DNA of 7,336 nt from Planctomycetia bacterium (GCA_005798965.1 SYIB01000188.1:1-7336); one strand, 5' to 3'. Counted from the first letter of the stretch, positions 1-6,443 are shown. Numbers and translations: made by a program. Notes: generated from the letters alone by a model not told the origin.

Positions 1-62
1 CGCCAGCATCGATTGCTGACGCCACGAGACCGCTCGGAGCCACGGGCGCCCGGGGCTTCAGT
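1..62. other. Left-edge flank downstream of the aldehyde dehydrogenase
   Basis: This short stretch lies 3' of the minus-strand aldehyde dehydrogenase stop codon. It contains a GC-only palindrome (GGGCGCCC) but no T-tract that would make it a convincing terminator. A minus-strand ATG is possible at 9-7, but it has no ribosome binding site and only three codons are visible. No gene can be supported here. Confidence 0.3.
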
Positions 63-1433
63 TCATGGCACTGCGGCGGGCTTGGGCTTGGGACGACTGA
101 TCACGCGGACCTGCGCGAACTGGCGGTGGCCGCTTTCGCCGCTGTGGTGGCCGTAGCCAGACTGCCGCGCGCCGACCCATGGCGAACCGCTCGCTCCCCC
201 ACAGCCCTGGTTCACGCCGACCATGCCGATGTGCAGCCGCTCGGCCACCTCGCGCGCGCGCTCCTCGTCACCGCCGAAGACCGCGCCGCCCAGTCCATAG
301 GGCGAGTCGTTGGCCAGGCGCACGGCTTCGTCGATCTCGCGATAGGTCATGATGCAAGCCACGGGGCCGAAGGTCTCTTCCTGCATGATCGGCATCTCGT
401 GGGTCACGCCGGTGAGCACGACGGGAGACACGAAGTTGCCGCCGGCATCGCCACCGCATTCGACGGTGGCTCCGGTGGCCTTGGCGAGCGAGACCTGCGC
501 GAGCACATGCTCCTTCTGGCGGGCGTTCACCATCGGGCCGATCTGCGTTCCGGACTGCATGCCGTCGCCGACCACGAACTGCCGCGCACGCTCGATCACA
601 GCCTTCGTGAAGGCGGGTGCGATCGAGTCGTGCACATAAATCCGCTCGGTGCTGACGCAGACCTGCCCCGCGTTGCGGAAGCTGTTGCGCGCGGCGAAGG
701 CTGCAGCGGCATCGACATCCGCATCCGGCAGGACGACGAGCGGATCCTTGCCGCCAAGCTCGAGGATCAACCGCTTCAATCCCCCCGCCGCAGCCTGCAT
801 GATGTGCCGACCCGCCGAGCGGCTGCCGGTGAACGCGATGAGATCGATGGGCGCCGCCACGAGTGCCTTGCCCTGGACCTCGTCACCGATGGCCACCTGC
901 AGCACATCCGGCGGCAGAACGGCCATCAGGCACTTGGCCCACTCGAGGGCACAGAGCGTGCTGAGCTCGCTCGGCTTCAGGATCACCGTGTTGCCGGCGA
1001 CCAGCGCGGGCACCACCGTGTCGCTGCACATGAGGACCGGGAAGTTCCACGGCGTGATGCAGACCGCCACGCCCAGCGGCGCGTAGAGCATGGTCGTCAC
1101 GGTGCGTTCGTCCTCGAGCGCCTGTGGCCGAAGCGCCTCGACGATCTCCGCACAGGCTTCCTCGAGTCCGCTCGCCGAGTAGTTCGCCTCGCCCTTCGCC
1201 TCGGCGATCGGCTTGCCCATCTCGCGCGTGATCAATTCACCAATGGCCCCGCTGCGTTCCTTCATCGCCGGCCCGGCACTCGCCACGAGCCGCGCGCGCT
1301 CCTCGAGCGGGATCGCCGACCAACTGCGCTGGGCCTGCCGAGCCCGGTGAACCATCAGCCCGATCCCCTCGATTGATGTGGGTTCGAGTTCGCCGACCAG
1401 TTCGCCCGTCGCAGGATTCGTGATGCGCAGCAT
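63..1433 (-). CDS. NAD(P)+-dependent aldehyde dehydrogenase (succinate-semialdehyde dehydrogenase-like)
   Basis: This cytoplasmic enzyme oxidises an aldehyde to the carboxylic acid with NAD(P)+. All core family landmarks are present in the 456-residue reading. It starts MLRITNPATGEL, a typical start of the succinate-semialdehyde dehydrogenase group. PWNFP carries the oxyanion-hole Asn at about 130, and the cofactor lysine lies in LKPSE at about 153. The Rossmann turn FTGSRSAG spans about 201-208. The general-base Glu in LELGGKDP is at about 225, the nucleophilic Cys in GQVCVST at about 259, and EETFGPV lies near 353. The length matches the family. The frame stays open upstream to an ATG at 1583, which would add 50 residues. 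I prefer 1433 because those codons begin with an AT-rich patch (ATA AAT ACT GGA AAA) unlike the gene body and lie outside the family fold; neither start has a clear Shine-Dalgarno. The C-terminal segment near the substrate channel reads GCGGASGSPWVGARQSGYG, differing from the common PFGG-K-SG form. The exact substrate cannot be read from sequence. It is transcribed away from the tRNA/glmU cluster and is probably unrelated to it. Confidence 0.9.
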   Translation of the reverse strand: MLRITNPATGELVGELEPTSIEGIGLMVHRARQAQRSWSAIPLEERARLVASAGPAMKERSGAIGELITREMGKPIAEAKGEANYSASGLEEACAEIVEALRPQALEDERTVTTMLYAPLGVAVCITPWNFPVLMCSDTVVPALVAGNTVILKPSELSTLCALEWAKCLMAVLPPDVLQVAIGDEVQGKALVAAPIDLIAFTGSRSAGRHIMQAAAGGLKRLILELGGKDPLVVLPDADVDAAAAFAARNSFRNAGQVCVSTERIYVHDSIAPAFTKAVIERARQFVVGDGMQSGTQIGPMVNARQKEHVLAQVSLAKATGATVECGGDAGGNFVSPVVLTGVTHEMPIMQEETFGPVACIMTYREIDEAVRLANDSPYGLGGAVFGGDEERAREVAERLHIGMVGVNQGCGGASGSPWVGARQSGYGHHSGESGHRQFAQVRVISRPKPKPAAVP

Positions 1434-1891
1434 GCGAGCGATCGTAGAAGCGCGGTCGATCACGATGGAACGCCAAGCGCTCTGCAGGGCTTCCCGGTCG
1501 ATGGCAGCGGCGAGCGCGCGATGGGCGAGACTGGTCCTGCGCCTCGCTGGATCGATTTTTCCAGTATTTATGGGACCAAGCACTGCATCGTGGCCTCCGG
1601 TCCCGGTGGATGCGGAGTCGCCCGCGCAACGACCGTTCGCGCTCCGAGGGCTTCCCTTGGGCCGATCGCCTCGCTAGCATCTCCCCTCCTCATTCGAGGG
1701 CCGTTGGTGACAGCAACCGATCTGGTTCTGGCGCCACATGGGGTTCCAACGCGGCTTGCGGAACTCCAGCCTTGAGGATGCCGCGGATCGGCCTGGTGCC
1801 TGCCGCGTCAGCAGTTCGCTCGTTGCACGCGCAGGGCATCGCCCCTGACACGACTCGTCCCTACCATCAGGTCGGCCTGATCCAGGCCCAT
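1434..1891. other. Divergent intergenic region between the aldehyde dehydrogenase and tRNA-Gln
   Basis: About 460 bases separate the preferred aldehyde dehydrogenase start from the tRNA; 308 bases if the longer start at 1583 is used. Promoters for both directions must lie here. The only AT-rich island is around 1553-1572 (ATTTTTCCAGTATTTATGG), which would suit the dehydrogenase promoter, but I cannot place a good -35/-10 pair. A TACCAT at 1863-1868 could be the -10 of the tRNA transcript, without a recognisable -35 at normal spacing. Short open frames here have no family resemblance and look like GC-rich noise. Several small hairpins sit just before the tRNA and are listed separately. Confidence 0.4.
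1866..1888 (+). repeat. Two overlapping, mutually exclusive hairpins just upstream of tRNA-Gln
   Basis: ATCAGG (1866-1871) pairs perfectly with CCTGAT (1876-1881) around a TCGG loop. GGCCTG (1874-1879) pairs perfectly with CAGGCC (1883-1888) around an ATC loop. The two share bases 1874-1881, so only one can form at a time. They end three bases before the mature tRNA 5' end and would be in the precursor leader if transcription starts upstream of them. A third imperfect hairpin lies at 1832-1847. Function is unknown; short palindromes arise by chance in GC-rich DNA. Confidence 0.3.
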
Positions 1892-1962
1892 TGGCCCGTG
1901 GTGTAACGGTAGCACAGGAGATTTTGATTCTCCTTGTCCTAGTTCGAATCTAGGCGGGCCAG
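1892..1962 (+). tRNA. tRNA-Gln (anticodon UUG)
   Basis: A complete 71-base cloverleaf can be folded by hand. The seven-pair acceptor stem is TGGCCCG (1892-1898) with CGGGCCA (1955-1961). The D-arm is GTGT/GCAC with an AACGGTA loop. The five-pair anticodon stem is GGAGA/TCTCC around the loop TTTTGAT, and the anticodon TTG lies at 1924-1926. The T-arm is CCTAG/CTAGG with TTCGAAT in the loop. The discriminator base is G1962, normal for tRNA-Gln. The anticodon reads CAA and, by wobble, CAG. CCA is not encoded and must be added after transcription. The gene ends 46 bases before glmU on the same strand, with no terminator between, so it may be co-transcribed with the operon. Confidence 0.97.
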
Positions 1963-2008
1963 TTACTCCCCCCAACACCTGATGGCCGGACCCCCAAGGG
2001 AACGCGCC

Positions 2009-2782
2009 ATGACCACGACCCCGAACGCCCCGGCCGCCGTCGTCCTTGCCGCAGGCAAGGGCACGCGCATGAACAGCGACCTTCCGAAGGTCATGCACTC
2101 CGCCTTCGGCCGCCCGCTGGTCGAGTGGGTCGTGCGTGCGTGCCGCGAGGCAGGAGTCGGTCGAATCGTGCTTGTGGTCGGCCACGGAGCCGAGGTGGTG
2201 CGTGCGCACTTCGCCGGGCAGCCGGACATCGAGTTCGTCGTGCAGTCGCCGCAGCTTGGCACGGGCCATGCGGTCGACCAGTCCCGACCGCTGCTCGCGA
2301 GCGATCCCGCGCTGGAGCTGCTGGTCCTCTGTGGGGACGGGCCGCTCATCCGGGCGTCCACGCTGCGCGCGCTCCTGGCCGCACATCGATCGGCCGCCGC
2401 CTCGGCCACGCTCGCCACGAGCGTCATCGACGAACCCACCGGGTATGGCCGCATCGAGCGAGATGCGCATGGTCGCTTCCTGCGCATCGTCGAGCAGAAG
2501 GATGCCACTCCCGCGCAGCTGGCGATCCGCGAGGTGAACCCAAGCTACTACTGCTTCACCGCGGGCGATCTCTTCCGCACGCTTGCACGGGTCGACAACA
2601 AGAACGCCAACGGCGAGTACTACATCACCGACACCTTCGGCCTGCTCCGTGACGAGGGCCGTACCGTCGCGGTGGTTGACGCCGTGCCTGCCTCCGACGT
2701 CCTCAGCGTGAACACCCCGGCACAGCTCGCCGACGTGAGCGCCATCCTCGAAGGCCGCACTGCGGCGGGAGCCCGAGCATGA
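2009..2782 (+). CDS. glmU: N-acetylglucosamine-1-phosphate uridyltransferase, single-domain GlmU
   Basis: This enzyme forms UDP-GlcNAc from UTP and GlcNAc-1-phosphate, the committed sugar nucleotide for peptidoglycan and lipopolysaccharide. The 257 residues match the N-terminal pyrophosphorylase half of GlmU throughout. The nucleotide-binding LAAGKGTRM is at 13-21, with the catalytic Lys in DLPK at 27. QSPQLGTGHA follows, then the metal-binding Asp in GDGPL at 110. Further on are PTGYGRI, EQKDAT, NANGEYYITD, and the second metal ligand Asn in VNTPAQL at 235. E. coli has GDVPL and EINTG where this protein has GDGPL and EVNPS. The left-handed beta-helix acetyltransferase half (about 200 residues in full-length GlmU) is missing, and the stop is in-frame and clean, so this is a natural single-domain form, not a frameshift. 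I chose ATG 2009 because AAGGGA lies seven bases upstream; an in-frame ATG at 1982 has no such site. The stop overlaps the prs start (ATGA), suggesting translational coupling. Confidence 0.93.
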   Translation: MTTTPNAPAAVVLAAGKGTRMNSDLPKVMHSAFGRPLVEWVVRACREAGVGRIVLVVGHGAEVVRAHFAGQPDIEFVVQSPQLGTGHAVDQSRPLLASDPALELLVLCGDGPLIRASTLRALLAAHRSAAASATLATSVIDEPTGYGRIERDAHGRFLRIVEQKDATPAQLAIREVNPSYYCFTAGDLFRTLARVDNKNANGEYYITDTFGLLRDEGRTVAVVDAVPASDVLSVNTPAQLADVSAILEGRTAAGARA

Positions 2783-3762
2783 GCACCACCGACCGTGACG
2801 GCCTGAAGATCTTCGCCGGCAGCACAGGCCGGGCGCTCGCGCAGTCGATGTGTGCGCACCTCGAGCTGCCCCTCGGCCAGGCAACGACCACCGTCTTCCC
2901 TGACGGTGAGTTGATCGTGAAGCTGGAGGAAGACGTGCGCGGCCGCGATGTGTTCGTGGTGATCTCCACGTGCGAACCCGTGAACAGCAGCGTGATGGAA
3001 CTGCTCATCTTCATCGACTGCCTGCGCCGTGCGAGCGCCAAGCGGATCACGACCGTGATCCCCTACTTCGGCTATGCGCGCCAGGACCGCAAGGACGAGG
3101 GGCGCGTGCCGATCACCGCCAAGCTCGTCGCGAACCTGATCACCAAGGCCGGTGCCGACCGAGTGCTCTGCATGGATCTGCATGCCGCTCAGATCCAGGG
3201 ATTCTTCGACCTCCCCGTCGATCACCTGAGCGCTTCGCCGGTGATCGCCGACCATTTCCTGCGGCTCAAGCCCTCGCTCGGTGAACTCTGCGTCGTCAGC
3301 CCCGATGTGGGCAATGTGAAGGTGGCGAACATGTACGCCAACCTGCTCCACGCCGACCTCGCGATCATCGACAAGCGCCGCACCTCGGGCTCATCGGTCA
3401 CGGTCAAGAACCTGATCGGGGACGTGGAGGGCCGTACGGTCCTCATGTTCGATGACATGATCTCGACTGCGGGCACGATCTGCGAGGCAGCCAAGGTCGT
3501 GCGCGAGCACGGCGCACGCGCGGTCTACGCGGCTTGCACGCACCCGCTCATGGTGGGATTGGCCATGCAGCGGCTCGGCGAACCCATCATCGATGGCGTC
3601 GTCGGCTGCGACACCATCCCCAACGGGCCGCGCTTCGAGCCGATCGCCCACAAGTTCACCATGCTGTCGGTGGCCCCCTTGCTCGGCGAGGCCATCCGGC
3701 GCATCCACAACGACCAGTCCATCAGCGCGCTCTTCAAGCACGGCCTCGGGGCCAAGCGCTGA
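2779..3762 (+). CDS. prs: Ribose-phosphate pyrophosphokinase (PRPP synthetase, class I)
   Basis: Prs transfers pyrophosphate from ATP to ribose-5-phosphate, making PRPP for purine, pyrimidine, NAD, histidine and tryptophan synthesis in the cytoplasm. The 327 residues are close to the usual 310-320. Visible landmarks are FPDGE at 40-44 (FSDGE in many homologues) and the flexible-loop/ATP region YFGYARQDRK at about 96-105. The catalytic-site His is in DLHAAQIQGFF at 135. SPDVGNVKVA and DKRR follow. The PRPP-binding loop DDMISTAGT is at 225-233; the fifth residue is Ser where E. coli and Bacillus have Asp. The first ATG overlaps the glmU stop by four bases, so translation is probably by reinitiation. 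The neighbourhood glmU-prs-rplY-pth is the conserved Bacillus gcaD-prs-ctc-spoVC order. The family assignment is secure. Confidence 0.97.
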   Translation: MSTTDRDGLKIFAGSTGRALAQSMCAHLELPLGQATTTVFPDGELIVKLEEDVRGRDVFVVISTCEPVNSSVMELLIFIDCLRRASAKRITTVIPYFGYARQDRKDEGRVPITAKLVANLITKAGADRVLCMDLHAAQIQGFFDLPVDHLSASPVIADHFLRLKPSLGELCVVSPDVGNVKVANMYANLLHADLAIIDKRRTSGSSVTVKNLIGDVEGRTVLMFDDMISTAGTICEAAKVVREHGARAVYAACTHPLMVGLAMQRLGEPIIDGVVGCDTIPNGPRFEPIAHKFTMLSVAPLLGEAIRRIHNDQSISALFKHGLGAKR

Positions 3763-3801
3763 GTCCTTACCCACCCCGAACCAACACAGGAGTCCACAAC
3801 C

Positions 3802-4464
3802 ATGGCATCCACCGCCCCTACCGTCGCCGCCACCCTGCGTGAGCGGCTTGGCACCCGCTACACCCGTCGCCTCCGCGCGCAGGGCCTCCTTCCCGTCGTG
3901 ATCTACGGCCACGGCGAAAAGCCCGTGTCCGCGTCGGTCAACGCCAGGGAGATGCTGGGTCACCTGCACCACGGCAGCCACGTCATCACCGTCGCCCTCG
4001 GCGGCGCCAGCCAGACCTGCCTGGTCAAGGACCTGCAGTTCAGCTACCTCGGCGACGACGTGATCCACGTCGATCTCACCCGCGTGAACCTCGACGAGAT
4101 CGTGCGCGTGAACGTGCGCATCGAGTTCTTCGGCGAGTGCGCGGCGTCCAAGAAGCCCGGTGCCGTGCTCACCCACGACATGGCCGAGCTGGCGATCAAC
4201 TGCAAGGTGCGTGACATCCCCGAGTCGGTCCGCGCCGACCTCTCGACCATGCAGGGCGAAATGCTCAGCGCAGGCGATCTCAAGCTGCCCGCGGGCATCT
4301 CGCTCGCCATCGATGCGCACGCCCCCGTGGCACGCGTGATCACGATCACCGAGGAAGCCGCTGGTGAAGCCGCAGCGCCCGCTGCCAGTGAAGCCGCACC
4401 GGCTGCCGACGCGAAGAAGGATGGCGACGGCGACGCAGCGAAGGCCGCTGCGCCGAAGAAGTGA
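3802..4464 (+). CDS. rplY: Large-subunit ribosomal protein bL25, long CTC/TL5 form
   Basis: bL25 binds 5S rRNA in the large subunit. The two-domain CTC/TL5 form was first described as a general stress protein in Bacillus. The 5S-binding domain covers about residues 1-95 and shows the family signatures RRLRAQGLLPVVIYG (22-36) and VKDLQ...VIHVDLTRV (75-95). The second beta domain, about 96-183, contains the typical IPESV-ADLSTM stretch and LPAGI. Residues 184-220 form an Ala/Lys/Asp-rich low-complexity tail ending AAAPKK, which should be disordered. AGGAG at 3788-3792 lies nine bases before the ATG. It is 39 bases downstream of prs and 23 bases upstream of pth. The length (220 residues) fits the CTC form and is twice that of E. 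coli L25. Confidence 0.95.
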   Translation: MASTAPTVAATLRERLGTRYTRRLRAQGLLPVVIYGHGEKPVSASVNAREMLGHLHHGSHVITVALGGASQTCLVKDLQFSYLGDDVIHVDLTRVNLDEIVRVNVRIEFFGECAASKKPGAVLTHDMAELAINCKVRDIPESVRADLSTMQGEMLSAGDLKLPAGISLAIDAHAPVARVITITEEAAGEAAAPAASEAAPAADAKKDGDGDAAKAAAPKK

Positions 4465-4487
4465 TCCCATCCATCGACTGAAGGACC

Positions 4488-5129
4488 ATGAAGCTTGTCA
4501 TCGGACTCGGCAACCCAGGCAACGACTACCGCGGTACCCGGCACAACGCCGGGTTCGAGGTGGTCGATGCCCTCGTCAAGCGCCATGCGCGCGACGCGGG
4601 GCGGGAGCGCTTCGGCGCGATCTGCTGGGAAGCCGAGCTCCGTGTCGACGGCGTGCAGGACAAGGTGCTGTTCATGAAGCCGCTCACCTTCATGAATCTC
4701 TCGGGCGACCCCGTGGCGCAGGCCATGAGGTTCCACAAGCTCGACGCCGCGCGCGACCTCCTGGTCGTCGCCGACGACCTTGCCCTGCCGGTTGGCCACA
4801 TCCGGCTCCGCCAGGACGGCGGCAGCGGCGGCCACAATGGCCTGGCCGACATCGCGATCAAGCTGTCCAGCGGCAACTGGGCACGCCTGCGCGTTGGGAT
4901 CGGCAAGCCAGATCCGCGCATGTCGCAGGTCGCGCACGTGCTTGGACGCTTCACCGATGAGGAGCGCCCTTCCGTCGATGCATCGATCGCTTCCGCCTCC
5001 GAGGCCGTCCTGGCCTGGCTCGATCGCGGCGCCGCCGCCGCGATGAATGCATTCAACACCAAGGTGCCTGCACCAACCCAAGGTCCGCACGGTGCAGGAC
5101 CGCAGACCGACAGCGCGCCGTCATCGTGA
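4488..5129 (+). CDS. pth: Peptidyl-tRNA hydrolase
   Basis: Pth cleaves the ester bond of peptidyl-tRNAs that drop off ribosomes, recycling tRNA; it is usually essential. The protein starts directly with the family signature MKLVIGLGNPG (Asn9), followed by the catalytic base His19 in TRHNAGF. FMNLSG carries Asn70. The activating Asp96 lies in VVADDLALP, where E. coli has HDELDLP. GGHNGLADI carries Asn117, and GRF follows at 153-155. All four classical active-site positions are present. Residues up to about 190 match the usual length; the last 23 form a Pro/Gly/Ser-rich tail not typical of the family. GAAGGA ends only two bases before the ATG, closer than an ideal Shine-Dalgarno, so initiation may be weak or coupled to rplY ending 23 bases upstream. 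The start is fixed by the N-terminal beta strand of the fold. Confidence 0.97.
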   Translation: MKLVIGLGNPGNDYRGTRHNAGFEVVDALVKRHARDAGRERFGAICWEAELRVDGVQDKVLFMKPLTFMNLSGDPVAQAMRFHKLDAARDLLVVADDLALPVGHIRLRQDGGSGGHNGLADIAIKLSSGNWARLRVGIGKPDPRMSQVAHVLGRFTDEERPSVDASIASASEAVLAWLDRGAAAAMNAFNTKVPAPTQGPHGAGPQTDSAPSS

Positions 5130-5167
5130 CGGCGCATCAGAATCCCAACCACTACGAGGTAATCACC

Positions 5168-5590
5168 ATGACCGAGACCCGCACCGCCCAGTACGAGGGC
5201 ATGTTCCTTTTCCCGCAGTCCGCCGTCGCCGATCTCCAGGGCACCGTCGAATCCGTGAAGCAGATGCTCACGGCCCGTGGAGCCACGATCTGCAGCATCA
5301 CCAAGTGGGACGAGCGCCGACTCGCCTACGACATCGCGGGCAACAAGCGTGGCCTCTACATCCTCGCCTACTTCACGGCTCCCACCGCGGCGCTGAAGGA
5401 ACTCGAGCGCGACTGCAACCTCAACGAGCGCCTGCTGCGTTCGCTGGTGACGCGCGCCGATCACCTGACCACCGAGCAGATGAACGACGCCGAGGGCCAG
5501 GCCAAGCTCGCCATGGAAATGAAGCTCCGCCGCCCCGATGGCGACGAAGTGATCGAAGCCATGGCTGCTCCCGCCCCGGCGGCCGAGTGA
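5168..5590 (+). CDS. rpsF: Small-subunit ribosomal protein bS6
   Basis: bS6 binds the central domain of 16S rRNA in the platform together with bS18. The 140-residue protein shows YEGMFLFP at 9-16, the core motif KWDERRLAYDI at 46-56 (most homologues have WG), GLYILAYF at 62-69, and ELERDCNLNERLLRSLVTR at 78-96, as in the S6 ferredoxin-like fold. The C-terminus ends in an acidic and Ala/Pro-rich tail (AAPAPAAE). I place the start at ATG 5168 because GAGGT at 5156-5160 sits seven bases upstream; an in-frame GTG at 5126 overlaps the end of pth and would add 14 residues before the normal start of S6. It is 38 bases after pth and is the last gene before the terminator at 5664-5692. Confidence 0.96.
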   Translation: MTETRTAQYEGMFLFPQSAVADLQGTVESVKQMLTARGATICSITKWDERRLAYDIAGNKRGLYILAYFTAPTAALKELERDCNLNERLLRSLVTRADHLTTEQMNDAEGQAKLAMEMKLRRPDGDEVIEAMAAPAPAAE

Positions 5591-5604
5591 GTGTTGGCGC
5601 CTGA

Positions 5605-5628
5605 GCGGCCGCGCCCACGCACGGCCGC
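5605..5628 (+). repeat. GC-only hairpin just after the rpsF stop
   Basis: GCGGCCG (5605-5611) pairs perfectly with CGGCCGC (5622-5628) around a ten-base loop. It starts 15 bases after the rpsF stop codon and has no T-tract, so it is not a terminator by itself. It may protect the mRNA 3' end or add to the terminator 36 bases downstream. Chance occurrence is possible given the base composition. Confidence 0.4.
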
Positions 5629-5663
5629 CCGGGTCAGTCACGCAGCACCTCAGCGAATGACAC

Positions 5664-5692
5664 GGGCCGTGCCTCCGGGCGCGGCCCTTTTT
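5664..5692 (+). terminator. Rho-independent terminator closing the glmU-prs-rplY-pth-rpsF unit
   Basis: GGGCCGTGCC (5664-5673) pairs with GGCGCGGCCC (5678-5687). The ten-pair stem has one T-G wobble and a TCCG loop. The loop is a UNCG tetraloop closed by C-G, an exceptionally stable RNA loop class. Five T follow immediately (5688-5692). This is a textbook intrinsic terminator and implies that ssb needs its own promoter. Confidence 0.85.
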
Positions 5693-5712
5693 CATGGCGA
5701 TCCACCGAAATT

Positions 5713-5730
5713 CCCTCGGTTGTGCGAGGG
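5713..5730 (+). repeat. Inverted repeat in the ssb upstream region
   Basis: CCCTCG (5713-5718) and CGAGGG (5725-5730) are perfect inverted repeats with a GTTGTG centre. A competing stem ACCGA (5704-5708) with TCGGT (5716-5720) uses part of the same bases. The element sits 50 bases before ssb, between the terminator and the probable promoter. It could be an operator for a regulator of ssb, a leader hairpin, or chance. I do not recognise it as a LexA or other known box. A weak -10-like TAGGAT lies at 5747-5752, without a good -35. Confidence 0.3.
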
Positions 5731-5779
5731 TGGCGTCACGGCTGACTAGGATGCCCGTTCATTCAAGGAGAAACACCAC

Positions 5780-6244
5780 ATGGCATCATTCAACAAGGTC
5801 ATCCTGCTCGGCAACCTCACCCGGGACCCCGAGCTCAAGCATGTCGCCGGCAACCAGGCCGTGGCCGAACTCGGCCTCGCCGTCAACCGGCGCTTCCGCA
5901 CCAAGGACAACGAGGAGCGCGAAGAGGTCACCTTCGTCGACTGCGAGGCGTGGGGCCGTACCGCCGAGGTGCTCAAGCAGTACCTCACCAAGGGCAGCCC
6001 GATCTTCATCGAAGGTCGCCTCAAGCTCGACCAGTGGGAGAGCAAGGAAGGCGAGAAGCGCTCCAAGCTCCGCGTGGTGATCGAGAACTTCCAGTTCGTC
6101 GGCGGCCGCGGCGAGGGTCCTGCCACTGGTGGCAGCACGAGCGGTGGCGGCTATGCGCGTGCCGGCCGGGGCTCGTCAGCGGGTGGTGGCGGCAATGGCG
6201 GTGGCGAGCATGTGCCACTCCCGAGCGACGACATCCCGTTCTGA
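5780..6244 (+). CDS. ssb: Single-stranded DNA-binding protein
   Basis: SSB coats single-stranded DNA during replication, recombination and repair, and recruits partner proteins through its C-terminal tip. The OB-fold covers about residues 1-110: SFNKVILLGNLTRDPE at 3-18, AVNRRF, VTFVDCEAWGRTAEVLKQYLTKG at about 50-72, IFIEGRLKLDQW at 75-86 and VIENFQFV at 100-107. A glycine-rich linker follows (about 108-145, with GGGGNGGG), then the acidic tip SDDIPF at the very end, the conserved interaction motif. Length (154) is normal. AAGGAG at 5765-5770 is nine bases before the ATG. The gene lies between an upstream intrinsic terminator and a downstream hairpin, so it is probably transcribed on its own, unlike the usual rpsF-ssb-rpsR operon. 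Confidence 0.97.
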   Translation: MASFNKVILLGNLTRDPELKHVAGNQAVAELGLAVNRRFRTKDNEEREEVTFVDCEAWGRTAEVLKQYLTKGSPIFIEGRLKLDQWESKEGEKRSKLRVVIENFQFVGGRGEGPATGGSTSGGGYARAGRGSSAGGGGNGGGEHVPLPSDDIPF

Positions 6245-6320
6245 TCGGTCGATCCCGAACAACCATGCCCGAACCGAGCTTTACGCCGGCGCGGGCATCC
6301 CAACCTGCCTCTGGGCTTCC

Positions 6321-6367
6321 GGGGGTGGCCCCAGCGTGTCGGAGCGCTTGGTCCACCCCCTGTTATT
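6321..6367 (+). terminator. Long hairpin downstream of ssb, possible terminator
   Basis: GGGGGTGG (6321-6328) pairs perfectly with CCACCCCC (6353-6360). Inside it, CCAGCG (6331-6336) pairs with CGCTTGG (6345-6351) with one bulged T, around an eight-base loop. The helix thus has 14 pairs with a small internal loop. The following bases TGTTATT (6361-6367) are T-rich but interrupted, so this may be an imperfect intrinsic terminator for ssb or a structured RNA element. It lies 76 bases after the ssb stop. Confidence 0.45.
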
Positions 6368-6443
6368 CCGCGGGCCTCCTCGCGAGGGGCGTTTGCTCGG
6401 CTCCAGAAGCAGGCCGCAGGCACCCTGCCCGCAGCACGATGGC

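Noticed and set aside
126..1376. Long plus-strand open frame of 416 codons opposite the aldehyde dehydrogenase
   Set aside because: It is the antisense shadow of a gene with clear catalytic motifs. Its translation is rich in His, Arg and Ala without any family pattern.
1823..1851. TTGCAC and TGACAC with 17-base spacing as a tRNA promoter
   Set aside because: The -35 is fair, but the -10 matches only two consensus bases and would place the start oddly within the hairpin cluster.
1892..1962. tRNA-Gln as an integration site for a mobile element
   Set aside because: No integrase and no second copy of the tRNA 3' end were found in the window, and conserved housekeeping genes follow directly.
2009..2782. 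glmU as a frameshifted pseudogene
   Set aside because: The reading frame is intact through all pyrophosphorylase motifs, the stop is coupled to prs by an ATGA overlap, and no beta-helix repeats are visible downstream in any frame, since prs begins at once.
1808..2884. Minus-strand open frame of 358 codons covering tRNA-Gln and glmU
   Set aside because: It runs through a complete tRNA and opposite GlmU motifs. Long stop-free frames are expected at this GC content.
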